A DNA stretch of 64,000 nucleotides, from contig CM059203.1 in NCBI GenBank assembly GCA_030323885.1, positions 1,488,001 through 1,552,000 on the forward strand. The letters run 5' to 3'. This DNA is from Branchipolynoe longqiensis (taxonomy: Eukaryota > Annelida > Polychaeta > Phyllodocida > Polynoidae). Under the pieces are notes generated by a model that was given only the letters and a program-made list of their open reading frames with translations, was not told where the DNA came from and did not search any database. The translations under genes were made by a program, and so were the position numbers. Below, piece by piece: positions 24,601 through 39,600 of the stretch. How positions within the stretch are numbered: position 1 is the stretch's first letter; the number at the start of each line of letters is the position of its first letter.

Positions 24601-27600
24601 GCTCCAGACTGGTATAGTGCCGCAGAGCAGCAAAATAAATAAATTAGCTTATTGCGCCGGCTCTGGTTTAATATAAGCTATACACAATTAATTAGCCCGA
24701 GTACAAGGATAAGAGAGACCAGACGGGGTGGCCGAATGACTTAGAGCGTCTGTCTCCCGTGCTGGTAGATCGTGGGTTCGAGTCCCGGTCGAGTCAAACC
24801 AATGACTTTAAAATTGATACTTGTCGCTTCCTAGCCAGGCGCTCGGCATTATTAGGATAGGGCAAGGACTGGTGTGCTCAGTGTCAGGATAATGTGACTG
24901 AGTGGGATACCAGGTCATGGTGCCGGCGGCCTGGTTTCCCAGTGGGACAGCACTATAAAGTCGCCATGAGTGCGCACTGTCACAAGTCGGTACCCGTCCT
25001 GATATGACCTTAGATGTTGCTAGGACGTAAAACAGCAACAAACAAACAATACAAGGATAAGATCTTTAGGAATACTCATTGATTCAATTAAATTAGAATT
25101 AACTCTGCCAGAAGATAAATTGCTAAAATTACATAGCTGTTTGCTATCATTCAGGGGAAGGAAGAAAGCAACTAGACGAGAATTGGAAAAACTTGGTGGT
25201 CTGTTAGCTCATTGTGCAAAAGTAATACGTGGCGGTCGAACATTCTCTCGACGTATTTATGATTTAATGAGTTCTGTTGCACAGCCGTATTATAAAATTA
25301 GATTGAGTGCAGGTTTCAGAGAAGACGTCGAATGGTGGATTAGTTTTTCAAAGGAATTCAATGGGAAAGCGCTAATGTTGGGGAAGTTTGCAACAGTGAA
25401 GTCCATCTATACAGATGCCAGTAAATGGGGATATGGAGCGTTACATAACAATGATTGGTTAGTAGGATGTTTTGACGAACAAACAGGAAAGCGTATTGAG
25501 GAAACAGTAAAGCATCACTATGCAGCCAGATTGACAAATAAAAACAGCTCACATTAATGCACAAGAGATGTGGGCGGTATATGCAGCTGTAAGGAGATGG
25601 GGTCCTATATGGACTGGGTCTTTCATAGTAATGATTACAGACAGTGCGACGGTCGAGTCAGCATTATGCACTGCCAGGTCAAAAAGTAAACTAATTATGC
25701 ATTATCTGAGGCACCTATTTTGGTTGTCGATAAAATTTAATTTAGTTTTTACTGCTGTGCATATTAATACGAAAGCTAATGTAATAACGGATGCTTTAAG
25801 TAGATTAGATACAGCCCGCATGCAGAAATAATATATGAAGCAGACGAAAGCAAATGTCTATGTTGTATCGAATTATATAACCGATCCCTCTCTTTACAGA
25901 AATCGATAGGCTTGCAGCAGAGCAGAGGGAATTTCAGCTTAAGTGCTACACACCAAGTTCAATGTCAACAAGAACAGTTCAGGTTAAAAAATATTTAGCC
26001 TTCATTGATGAATTTTCTGTAATGCACGCTCCTTTGCCATGCTCTTATATGCAGGTCGGATTATATGCTACTTGGTTGGCAAGGACAATGAAATATTCTT
26101 CAATTATTAATTATATTAGTGGTCTCAATTATTTTCTTAGAGATCAGGGCTCAACTCAAAGCAACTATTCAGACTTTATAATTACTTCGACCCTAAAAGG
26201 TATTCGTAGGGAATTAGTTGATAGGGCGAAGCAGGCTATGCCATTACTTCCCAGCATGTTGCAATGCATTTTCTCTCAGTTAACGGTGCATTCGGGTCAT
26301 ATAGCATGGCGAGCAGCTGTACTGTGCAGTTTCAGGGGGTTATTGAGAAAATCGAATGTTATCTTGTCGGATGCGATGCTACTTCGTAGAGACTTTAAAT
26401 TTCATCCATGGAGGATGTTATTAACCGTTCGAAAATCAAAGACGATACAATTCCAGGATAGGGTATTAGATATTCCTATATCTTGATGTTATGATTTAGA
26501 GTTGTGTGCGGTGCATTGGACAGAGAAACATTTTACTGATTGTCCAGCACCAGGAGATTGGTATGCTTTTCGTGTACCGGATGACGGAGGTGGGAGTACC
26601 CCATTGACTTATGACATTTACCAATCGACTTAAAAAAAATGTGGAGGCCGTGTTGGTCTTGATATTAATTTGCTATCTTCTCATTCACTTCGCAGAGGTG
26701 GTTGCACGTATTTATTGCTTTGTGGTGCTTCCCTGGAGGAGATTCAAACCAGGGGGGACTGGACTAGCAACGCAGTGTTTCAATATTTGAAAACTCCTCT
26801 GACAATACACATTATCAATGACATGTGAGTAGCAGCCAGTTTGGCTGCCGAAAGTTGAGCTGGGTTGGGGGACTCGGAGGATTCTTTGGCATATTATACC
26901 CCCACCAGATGACTAATAAATGAACTCAGCCCAACTTGGTTTGTTTACCTTTCTCCTGGAGTGGCTTATATATTATATAATTAGTGATGCAAATAGGGTC
27001 ATTCTTCATAATTCCACTCATAGGGCTTGGCATGACCAGCCGATTGATTGGACTGGGCCAGTCCAACCCCTCATCTTGGTGAAGTCGGGGCCAAAGTGCA
27101 GTGTTGGTCCACAAGGAGACTTGGCCCCTTGCAGTCCTCATGCACCAGGATCCCTTCCTCCACCGACACGAGCCGCGACTCACTGCAAACGAGTCACCCC
27201 ATTTGTCGCCTTTTACGATCTGCAAGGGGGTGCAAGGGAACTATTCTACCCCGGGGGGGTTCAAGTCAGATAAAGTCGGATCAAGTCAAGCCGGGTAAAG
27301 TCATGTCAGGTAAAGTAAGGTCGGGTAAAGTACAGTCAGGTAAAGTAGAGTCAGGCAAAGTCAGGTCGGGTAAAGTAGAGTCTGTTAAAGTATAGTCGTG
27401 GAAAGTTGACTTTGAGTAAGAGTGTATTGCACATGTAATATACAATGTATCTGGACACTTTGATTATTGTTTTGTATGTATATGCAGCATAACCCTGTTA
27501 AACCAAGCTCAGTTAAACCAAACGATTGGTTAATCCAAACACATTTTTAGGGTCCCTTCAAAATAGTACCATTTATCCTATAAAAAAGTTGGTGGTATCT

Positions 27601-30600
27601 CAGGTGACCTTATATCCACATGAAAGTTGGATTTAAATGTACCGGAAGTGGCTTGGGGCAAGACATTCTGTTTGGATTAACTGATAATTTGGGTTAAACG
27701 ACTTTGGTGTAACCAACTTTTTTATATGATAAATGGTAGTATTTTGCGGGCCCCCCAAAAAGTGTTCGGATTAACCGATTGTTTGGTTTACCGAGCTTAG
27801 TTTAACGGGGTTGTACTGTATCCATATATAAGCATATATTTGGTGAGTGGTTGGCATTTTTATTTGATTTAATTCACTTTTGTTTGGTACTTTTTACTTA
27901 TATTCACATATTTGGGATGTGGTGCAGGGAGGCTCGGAACCGTGAAGCTGGGAGGCTATACATACCGTTTTAAATGCGATGAAGTGTTTATTAATATATG
28001 TATATGTGTGTATATGTATATATGTATATATGCTGTCACAACAATCAAATAAATCAAATAAAATAATATTTAAGGTAGGTTTTTCTTAATGTTGTACCAG
28101 CAATATATATTGGTATGCAAAAAATATATCTACATGATGCACAACAGTCCCCACAGGACCTCCCCCAGTGGCAAGTGGAAGTATATGAGTGGGCCACAGA
28201 CCAGCATATACCCCCATGGTTGGCTGGAGGTTCCTCTATTGTTTGGGATTTATGGCTATACCAACACAGTTCTATCATGGGCAGTTCTGTACTGTAGCCA
28301 TGTGTTGTAACTACTGAATTATTTCCTAATATTCACTGTTAATTTACTCAATCCGGTCCCAACTAAATGTCCTAGGAATATCCAGGAAATTAGATATAAT
28401 TGTTGGCTTTCTAGTGATGTATTCCAGCATGAAAATATCCCAAAACTCAGTAACCATATTTTTGAACCTGCTAACTAATCATATATCAAATTCGACCTTG
28501 GAAATTGAACTGGGGGTCGAATGAGGTATTTAATCACCATAGCCCAATCGAGGTAAGCTCTCCAACCTGTTTACTGAGTGATCTTGTGTCTCTATGGATT
28601 ATCCTCCTGCATAACCCTGCCTATGCGGCTGCTTGGCTTATGCTACTGCATAACCACGTCTGCTGCTGCTTGTTGCCCAGTGAGTTCCCCAAGGAATGAA
28701 CAACACCATCATCATTTGAGCTTCAATATTGAACTGGCTTTCAATGGTTCTACGCTCCCCTTATATACCCCTTTCTGTTTACAACTTTGCCTTTGGACTA
28801 CTGTGTTCTCAGCATGGTCATGCCCTCACCTCCACCTCATGCATCCTTCAATGTGTTTATGCGTACATGAGAAAACAACACAACCGAGTCGTCCTTCCCT
28901 GGATCCTATTTACCAGTGGCTATCCCCATGTATTTCCGACTCTTTGTAATCAGCACAATCAGTACAATCAGTACCCATATACCCACAGCATCCCCTCCTG
29001 TGCATCCACCCCGGCCCACACTCCGACCAACATCCATCCCACCTGTGCCCTTGGGACCTAGTGATTGAGTACTCCAGCCTGCTTCACGATGGGTCAACAG
29101 GCCTCCCTTCCACCACCGAGTTTCTAGCACGGAGTCTGCTAGTTACTTACTCATAACTATATACTGCAGATTTAATGCTCAAAATGAACCAAGATAAAGA
29201 CATGCTCATGTCTTTACAATAGGGTCTAATCTGTTCCTTAAAATGTTCACAGTATTAGATTATAAAGTGTTCCACTCATCCACCAGTATTCTAACTGTCG
29301 GTGTTGGTAATCACATTTATATCCCTACAAATGAAAGTATCAGACTTCTGTCAAATGACAGCAACAATGAGCTCAGATGTAATTTAAAAGTGGTTAAATT
29401 TGTATAAAATGACAGCAAAGGTTAACTCACAACACCTAGGTATGAGGCCTAGCAGTCCAGTTCTTCTTATAAACACTCAAATATATGGTTGGTTTATGTT
29501 GGCATAGAGGTGTCGGATATAGAGATTTCCCCCTATGCTAGACCTAACCAGGCTGAAGCTTAGGCCTACTAATACTAGTTCTATTTAATTGGATTGGAAC
29601 TACATGGCTAAAACCTTCACCTCTATCCAGAGTATCGGTGAATGACAACCCTGTCTAAATCTCAGCAATAACTGGCTTGGTAGGATTCAACTATAAATAA
29701 TATATGGAGATCCTTGTTCCAGGGCTCAATGTTTATCTGTATTGACGTACAGTGGAGGAACTTTGAAATTATTCAAATAAACAACCAGAAGAAACAAACA
29801 TGATGGTGGCCACAGAAAGCTGTCACTTCAACTTAAAGTATAATAATCTACATGATTTCATAAACCATTCATCCTAAATGTATCGGGATATGATAGATAT
29901 TATGCATCTGAAGAGTAGGTTGTATTTAACAGTTTAGATTAAAAGATCATGTGCTTCTTTCCATTATCCAGCCTTCCAACACCCTTTCTATGGGGTTGTT
30001 TAGTATCCATGTCACTAGTTGGGGTTTGTGGTAATCTTTTTGTTTTTTTGGATCGCGATATATTTGTTGGTATATATCCAACTTTATTGCATTGATATCC
30101 CAGATAGAACCTATTTATTCATGAATGTTGTAATGAATAAGCTAAGAAAAAGTGAATGTAGCTCCTTATTAGCTGAAGTCATTAAAAACAGATCTAGCAT
30201 TGAATGAGCTTCTACATTACCTGGATGTGAAGTCTGCCGCTTTTGTCTGCTCCTCTGTAAAATATATAAGCAAAATACATTAATTAAATTAAATTACTTC
30301 TGAATAGTGCATAGCAATTTAAATGTGTGGTGCCTGTATGGCACAACTAACAAGGATCACACATTTAAACTATGATCATGGCCAATGCTCATGAATGCAC
30401 TGGCTTAATGGCAACATCTAACATAGATCGGTTTTTATTCTAGTTGGTTGAGTTATCCAGTATATTTTACTAGTGTTCATAGATACCGCTAAATGCTATA
30501 TATGAATAACCTACCGTAAGACCTTGGAGGTATTCCACAAAGTCATCATCATTGCTTCTACCCTCATGTAATGGTCTATTGGCACTGTAAATACAAAAAC

Positions 30601-33600
30601 CATACATTTATTAAATTCATTCAGCAGCAGCCTATCTTTTGTCAGTCTTTCCCCAATGATCAAGCCTGACATCGGTGAATTGAATCAAGTTACTAAAACA
30701 AATCTCAGAAGATCTAAATCGAATTGGATTAGTGCTGCCCAGCAGTGAAAATAAGTGTTAACACATTTATCCGTTATAAGCAGGGTAAATAAATTCATCA
30801 CTAACAACAAAAGAGGTGCATTCCATTTGGAATGGAGGTGTGTGTTTGTACGAGAGAATAGGTCAATGAGTGAGTGAATCCATGTGTGACGAAGCACACG
30901 TAACAACTCTCCCAAGTGAGATGGAGTAGATGGTAGAGTGTTCACTATCTCGGCCGGAGGCCGTGGGATCAATCTCCCGGTGGATAAACCAATGAACCAA
31001 AAGCTGACCAAATGTATATTTGTTACTACATATCCCGTCCTGATGATACCATGATGTAAAACTCCAACAACCAACCAACCAACATAGCCTAGCATTCAGC
31101 ATTGTTAGGATGTTTGTTTGTTGTTGTTTTACGTCCTAGCAACATCTAAGGTAATGGCGTCTTTATAGTGTTGCCCCACTGGGAAATCAGGCCGCCAGCA
31201 CATTATCTTGACACTGAGTGAACCAGTCCTTGCCCTATCCTAGGAATGCCGAGTGCCAGGCTAGGCAGCAACAAGTATCAATTTTTAAGTCATCGGTTTG
31301 ACTCGACCAGGTTTCGAACCCACAATCTCATTAGTTCAGAGCCCCTGATCTCCCAAAGCAGAGGAAGGACACTCAACTCATTCCGCCACCCCATCTGGTC
31401 ATTGTTAGGATATGGAAAGTATTAGGGCAGGAGCTCCAAGTATCATATGGCTGTGTATGCATGGTACCATGGTTTGTTAGGGTGCGCCTTGCGGCCTGCT
31501 ACCTCCGACTTCAGCACTCAAGGTTTTCTGTTTGGGTTACCTAACCCTTAGCTCCTGATCAAGGGACCTACCTACCTTGGGAGCACAAGGGGCTTGAGCT
31601 TATAACATTGGCTCTCGCTTGCATGATGTACCTGTCATGGGACACATGAGGTATTTCAATGAGGACACCAGTGCCAACCGGTTGCCCACTCCTCGTCCTG
31701 TTAGAATCATCGCCAGTTGGTCCAGGGCTGCATATTCGACTGGGCAAGCCCACCTTATTTCACAGCTAACCATATTTAAAGGCCATGTCGCTATCCACCA
31801 CCTGCGACCCGCTGGGTTGGGGATGGTTGCCCCAGGGATGATCGCCCCGTAGCCGGATTCCCTCACACTGCGGCATTCAGGGTAACGAAGAAGCTGACAA
31901 AATGGCAAAGATGGGTGCAGAGGCAGAACAGCACGAAAACAGTGTTGACGTTAAGGAGATGAAGACCATCATTAATGCACACGAAAAAAGTTGGAGAGAG
32001 AAGACAGCAGCGCTTAACATGGAGAGAGACACTACCAAGCTGTGGAGGCTGGCTAGGGCACTCAATGATGAGGGCACCAGGGGACAGAAAATCACAGTAG
32101 AAGAAGAGGTAGAACTCTAACAGGGAAGGCAGCTGCAAATGCATTTGCAATTTCGTACTCAAAGGAAAGTAACATCACAGTTCCACGAATGCATGAGAAA
32201 GTAATTAGACATGAACTAAAGGTCAAAACAAGACACAAGGCCAACTATCATACTATGTCGAAAGATATCACCATGGCTGAACTGAAGACGGCCATTAAAC
32301 GGCTGAAACAGAAAAAATCTCCATGGCCAGACAACATTACAAACGAAATGCTCCAACACCTTGGCAACATCGCCCTCAAGAAAATGCTAGATATATTCAA
32401 CCTTAGTTGGAAACAAGGGCAAGTACCCCAGTCATGGAAGGAAGCCAGTATGATCCCTGTTTGGAAAAAAGGAAAGAACAGATCCAAGACACTGAGCTAT
32501 TGCCCTATCAGCCTGACAAGCTGTGTCTGTAAGACCATGGCATGCATTGTGAAGAAGCGTCTCCAGTGGTACATGGAGGCATAGAGCATCATTGGGCCTG
32601 AACAAGCTGGCTTCAGAAGCTACAGGAGCACAGAAGATCAAAGAACACACCTAGCCCAGATCATAGAAGATGGATTTCAACACCATAAAGTGACACTAGC
32701 TGCCTTCATTGACCTATAGAAGGCATTTGATAAGGTGTGGAAGGATGGTCTTCTTGTCAAACTACAATGCAGCGGCATCCAAGGTAACATGTACAACTGG
32801 ACCAAGTCATACCTGCACAATCGTAAAGCCTGTGTGACAGTTGATGGCTGCAGCAGCCGGAAGGTGCTAATGCATCAGGGAGTGCCACACGGAGGAGTTC
32901 TATCGCCAACTCTATTTATACTCTTCATCAATGATCTTGTGCCTGAGCTACCAAAGGGAATCCAAGCAGCGCTATATGCTGATGATCTGGTACTATGGTG
33001 CACAGAAAAGTCTGCATCAACAGCTACCAACAGAATTCAGCTTGCCTTGGACAAAATCACAAAATGGACCGACAACTGGTGTGTGGCAATTAACAAAGAA
33101 AAGTCATCAGCTACACTCTTCTCACTATCCACCAAAGGAAAGGCTGGTGATTTGACCCTGGGCAGTACCCCAATGCAGTGTGAAAACCAACAAACATACC
33201 TGGGAGTCACCTTTGACAAGAGGCTAACATGGAAGCCACACATAGAGAATGCACAGGGAAAAGCTATAAGGAAGCTGAACATCATGAGGAAGCTGGCAGG
33301 AACGCAGTGGGGGGCCAATGAGAAGATTCTCAAAAATGTATACCAAGGCACCGTACTACCACACCTGGAATATGGGTCCTGCTCATGGATGAGTTTGGCC
33401 CAGACCCACAGAAAAACTCTTGATAAAGTCCAGAACCAGGCTCTTCATATCATCACTGGGGCAATAAGATCTACACCTATTAAGAAGATGGAACAGATAA
33501 CAGGAATACCACACCTGATCATGAGAAGAGAAAGCAAAGCCATGATAGAGTTCATAAAAGCCAAGTATTTCAAAGACCACCTGATGAATACTAGAGTGGG

Positions 33601-36600
33601 AGAACGTTCTTCTGGAAGATTGAAAAGGTCCAGTTTTATGACTGAAACAAGAGCCCTGCAGACAAAACACCAAGCAAAGCTCCCAGTGAAAGTAGAGGCC
33701 TTAACCATCACTGATTCTCCTCCCTGGGAAAGAAAGCTGGAGAACTTCAGTATTAGTATCACAGTGCCTTACCTCTCCACTAAAGATGCACACGGTGAAA
33801 TGAGCAGGAAAATCCTGACACTGGCAATGCTTGATGAAAAGTACCCCCAGGAGGCATGGATCCATGCCTACACTGATGGTTCAGCTACAGATGCAGGCCG
33901 GAGAGGTGGTGCGGGGTATACATCAGGTACCCTAATGGACAAAGGCAGACAGAGGCAACACCAACAGGCCTTCACTGCACAAACTATAGAGCTGAGGTCC
34001 AAGCTGCTAAGATATTGAAAAGCACCACATCCACAGACTCTCAGCTAGTTTTCCTGACTGATTCCAGGTCTGTCCTTGAGGCAGTCACAGAGAACAAACT
34101 GCCACAACTCCAGGAAGCACTTCAAAATATCCACTGCTTCAGAATTGTGCTGCAGTGGATTCCCTCACACTGTGGCATTCAGGGTAACGAAGAAGCTGAC
34201 AAAAGGGCAAAGATGGGTGCAGAGGCAGAACAGCACGAAAACAGTGTTAACTTTCAGGAGATGAAGACCATCATTAAGTCTCTGCATAGATCACCAAACT
34301 CACGAGACAGCTACCATCAACTGTCAAGACAACATCAAGTGATCACCTTCCGCCTTAGGACTGGGCATAACAGGCTTAGCAATCACCTGCACAGATACTT
34401 CTGTGTAGTACCATCTGCCCTCTGCCCCTGTGGAGAGGAAGATCAGACTGCTGAGCATATCCTACAGAGCTGCTTGAACCATCACTCACTGAGGGAAGAG
34501 ATATGGCCAGCTCCCACTGACTTGCAGGAGAAGCTATACGGGACTGCAGATGTGCTACAGAGGACTGTCAATTTTATTATGAGAACTGGGCGCCAAGTGT
34601 AATTGAAGGCGAACAAAAAGAAGAAGGGCAGGAGCTTTTTTTGTTTATTCACAATGCCAAATATCAGATTTGTGAGTTTGTCGGATAAATTGAGGATTAT
34701 TGGGATACAATTATTTATTTATTTCAAATTCAGTGTATTTGGTATTTTCATTGCAGAGGGAACCCACCCACAATTGGGAAAGAAGATGGGAATATTATAT
34801 TAGTATCAGAGGTTGAGAAGGCTATCAATGATCTAAAGTCAGGTAAGGCTCCTGGAAGTGACCAGATAACATCAGAAATGATAAAAGGACTAGATAAAGT
34901 GGGGATTCAAATCATTCATTAGCTAGTAAATGACATTTATGAGACTGGATTTCTACCATTGAATATGAATGAATCCATATTTGTACGACTCCCAAAGAAG
35001 CCAAAACCAACATTGTGTACTGAGTACAGAACACAAGCCTGATGAGTCATATGGCGAAGCTGATCCTGACAATAATTTTACTAAAAAACAGACAGAAAAT
35101 TGAAGAACAAATCAGTAACATACAAAGTGGGTTTATATCTGGAAGAGGTACATGTGAAGGGATTTTCAATATGAGAATGATTTGTGAACCTTATTGTGAA
35201 ATGAACCAGGATGTTTATGCCAGCTTTATTGACTATGAGAAGGCCTTTGACCGAGTCAATCATGAAATGTTAATCAAATGTTTACAAGATATTGGTGTCA
35301 ATGGCAAAGACTTTAAACTAATTGTGAACTTATACTGGACACAACATGCATTTATAAAAAATGGAGCAGGGCCTATCGGATGAAGTTATGATTAAACAAG
35401 GAGTTTGACAGGGGTGTGTATTGTCACCATGTCTTTTTAACCTGTGCACAGAGATGATTTTCAGACACATTGAAGATTGCAAGGGAGTGACAATAGCTGG
35501 CATGAACGTCAACAATCTTAGATGTCAGTGTAATACTAGCAGACAGTGAGAAAAACCTACAAGATATTGTGAACAGAATCAATAAAGCTGGAATACTATT
35601 CAACATGAAGATGAATGCCAGACAGACCAAACCAATGTTCTAAGTAAAAAGACAGATAAACCAAATATCAATATAACCATAGATGGCACAAATATCGAAC
35701 AAGTATCCGAATTCATATATCTCGGACAAAAGATTAAAATGATGGGAGATGTGAGGAAGAAATTAAGAGAAGGATAACAATAGCCCAAACAACATTCTCA
35801 CAAATGTATAGAGTGTTAACATCAAGTAAGATATTAATACATACAAGGAAGCGTATTCTTCAGTGTTATGTCTGGTCTACTCTAATGTATGGAGCTGAGA
35901 CATGGACAATCTCTAAGAAAATGTACAAACGCTTAGCAGCATTTGAGATGTGGACTTATCGAAGGATGATGAAAATATCATGGACAAAGAAGATCACCAA
36001 CAAAGAAGTTCTCAGAAAAATTAAAAATAAGAAATCCTTGTTTTCCACTATACAGATAAAGAAACTTATTTATTTTGGCCACATCATTCGTCAGAGTTCA
36101 ATATACCGTACATTGTTGGAAGGGAAGGTGAATGGCAGCAGAGGGAGACCAAGAACATCATGGTTTACAAATATCTCACAGTGGATAGGCTTGAATTGTT
36201 CACAGTATATCAGAACAGCACACTATCGGGACAAGTGGAGAACCATTGCATCCAACCCTCGACTAGGGGATGGAACTATTGATTGATTGATTGCAGTATA
36301 CATTTTTTTTAAACAAGAACTAGATAATCTGTGTATCAACTGTAGTGATTTGATAGCAACTATCTTTGATTATTTTGTTGTTGCTTAAATTATCCAAGTA
36401 TTCTTATAACCACCCCACCAATAGCTGATGTTTAATTGTGCTGGGGTCGGTAACTAAACAAACAGACAAATCAGAACCTTTTTCTTTCTTTGATTTTATG
36501 GTTCCATGAATTAAATGAGAAGATAGTGCATGAACCATCTTTCTAGTTTCTAATTTGTATGTATTTGTGTTTTTCTTAGATAGTGGCACTTAGAAAAAGA

Positions 36601-39600
36601 CAGGGTCACACTAACAGGAGCTAACGGTAGGTTGCAAAGTTCAAATAGGGCAACCTATTTGTGTGGCGGTGTAATACACTTCAAACTAGCAACAGCTCCA
36701 TACTTCAGACGAATTGGTCATGTTAGCACAGACATGGGTAATTCTCAGCGGAACGGGAAGTGGTAGGAAACCACCTTTGTCACCACCTGTCGGAACCCGA
36801 GCAAACTAACTTACGACTACTGAATCCCTACACAGTTCAGGCTGCACTCATCTACGGTGGCACCCTCTTCCATCAAACGTCCGCATTTCTTATTGCTACC
36901 ACCTAACCAGCATCTCAGGCTACTATAGTATCTATGGTGGCACCACCTTCCGTAAAGCTTTGAACTAATGTAGTCGTTGTGTCGCCACCTCACTATTCCC
37001 TGCTCATGCTGATGTGACACAAACTGCTCCCTCGCTCACTTGCCACCTGGACACGAGCCTGCCAAGTCAGGTTGATCACCCGTAATTTGCAGAACGAGAA
37101 GACGAAAATGCCAAAATGCAAAACCATGCTACAGCAGACGACACCACCGGTACATGCTAGAGGCCGCCCTCGCTCTCGATCTTCACAGTGGTCGACCCAT
37201 GTCCACCGCCAAACCAGGAGCTGATAAAGAAACGCACACGATCATCAGACAGGCACCGCCAAGTAGACAAACGTGACGACGTGCACCACCGAAACTACAA
37301 AACGTGCCAGCCGCAAATGATCACCGTCAACCACATGCAGTGATTCTGACCACCGCAGCTCCATCGATCATCTATTTAACAGCCAAAGCAGCTCCCGTGT
37401 GACCAAGTGAGGTAGGCTTTCATTGATGCCCAACACTTTTGTAATACGCAGTGATAGGAAAGAGAAAGTATGGTTGGGCGAGAGCACATTTATGGAATAT
37501 TTGTGTGCCTTATTTTGTATGTGTAAGGACCCCTCTGCGACCCGATCATGGATAGAGCCAATCAGGGAGCACCAGGAACAATTAGCAAGCATGGCGTTTG
37601 ATTGGGAGTGCGAGTCATGCATCATGTGGTCGGAGCCAGTATTTTTGATTATTGACGATGGCCAGCTGCCCAAAGGCTAGGAGGACCTGTACGCAATCAA
37701 GAATGTGCAGCGAGATGCCTGCGCGGTCGGGTTCCAGCTGGCCACCACAAAACCGAGAACCACAGACTATTACAAACGAGCCGATGACTATGATTTTGGT
37801 AGACGGGACTTTTCGACTGAGACGAATGGCTGCCCATGCCACCATTGGAACTGGGGAGGAGATGCATGGTACCCTCCCAAAGCGCGACTCCACTGGCAGT
37901 ACACACACATGATCACCATACTGCATCTCCACCCTAGCACCACCAAAAACACAACTACAAAAACGGTGAGGGCCATCTTGTTTCTGCACATGTAAATACT
38001 TGTGATAACCTTGACTGTAACCATAGCGGCCTGCTCTCGGCACCCCTGCCTACCCCACTCACACCCTCACCCCGCTCCGATAGTGTATCAAGTAGCTTCT
38101 CTCGCCTCCTGGCGTCGCTGTGCCCGCTTTCAACACCCCCACCACCTCACCCTCACCTTCACCCGAACACCCCAGCACCTGCTCCCCCAACCACTTCTTG
38201 GTTAACTTTGTCTGTGACCATAGCAGCTTACTAAATGGGCTGTCACACTACGATGTATGGCCTTAGCATATGCTGATCTATGTGATTTTCGACCAACACG
38301 TCGGCATATGGTGTTATACGTTACATATACGTTGTGAATACGTCGGGTACGCTCGGGATACGGCGTCATAGGTCGTCTTACGTCGGCGTGCGTCGAGGCG
38401 ATCAAACATGTTTGTGCATGTTCAAAATTACGTATGTCGACGTATGGATCATACGTTGCTCATATGCTGTGTGTACGCTACGTGGATGTCGGCGTACGCT
38501 AGGAGCAGGTTGGGCTATGTTGGGACACCTTAGCTGTACGTTCAACCCGCGCCCTCCATGTGTCTCTAACTTATATACCACCAACACGTTTACTTTCTCT
38601 CGCATCGTGCCAGATATAATGATCACTAGAGCCGTGTTCACACGGGCAAAATGTGAAGCGAATTAGACAAATCGAATCATATGATGCGATTTAGTTTGAA
38701 AGTGTTTCGCGTTCACACGGGCAGTGCTTTGAATCGGTTTAAGGCGGAAGTGGATATCTGCGCATGAGCAAGTCCAGACTAACCAGCGCCATTTTGGATT
38801 CGTGGACGCCGGCACGAGAGAGTGTGGGTTCGACCTAGATATGTATGTACTGAATCGTATTGGTTTGGAACGGTCAAAACTTCTGCTGGGCAGTGAAACC
38901 CTAAAAATAAATGATAAAAAAAATATCTGTGCACCTCTAGCAGGTTCATAGACCAGATTATATAATATGCGCTTTTGATCAACCGGAAAGTCAACAAACT
39001 AAGGTGTCGACTGCGCATGCGTGTGAAGCTAGTTCGCTTATAAACCACCTCGTTAGGTGGTTTATATAAGGCGAATCATATGAATCGATTCAGCCCTAAT
39101 CCGCCTCACATCGCGTTCACACGGCAAAATGTGAGGCGAACTAGGCAAGGCGCTTTATATGAAGCGGATTACATCGCCCGTGTGAACACGGCTTATGACG
39201 GTGCTCACACTGTAAAGGACGTCCAAGCTGCTTGAGATCTGGTTGACAAGTGGTTTTATTATCGGTGACCCAAACTCGCCTCGGTGGGCATTTCCGCCCG
39301 TCTCTCCTTCATGCGTACATCGGTATCAATGCATATGACACACGCATACTATGACCTTTGCATCAGGAAGCTGGCGGTTACCCATGGTTTCGAGGCTTTT
39401 TCTAGTACACACACTGGAAAGAGTGTTCTGCATTACGGTCCTGACAACGTTAAAAGGAATTGTGCATCCTCATCGGCTTGCAGTGACAAGAAGCAGGTTA
39501 ACAGAGGGGGGAAAGCAAACATGGCATGTTATGCATGGAACAGTGAGCAGGGCTGTAGTAGAAAGGAGGAGGAATGTGGATAATGTGGCGGTAAGGGCCA

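Larger units (their letters stand above)
19520..26880 (+). mobile_element. YR-D: D/F-type YR retrotransposon carrying four nested insertions
   Basis: Gag N-terminus (19530-19960), gag core (21680-21927), gag finger (23189-23320), pol leader, RT (23881-24701 and 25063-25550), RNase H (25558-25831) and recombinase (25910-26830) lie in the correct order on one strand. They are separated by insertions at 19966-21679, 21928-22420, 22456-23179 and 24715-25049. Removing these aligns the pieces with YR-F and YR-I. A 3' module with TAATAAATGAACTC follows. No second direct repeat copy was found, so the 3' end is probably damaged. Confidence 0.82.

Noticed and set aside
24719..24800. Candidate tRNA gene at the SINE S1 head
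   Set aside because: It continues directly into a SINE body with a tail and a 13-bp target duplication.
27048..27395. Ser-Gly-Lys-Val repeat protein
   Set aside because: Translation of the GTCGGGTAAA minisatellite.
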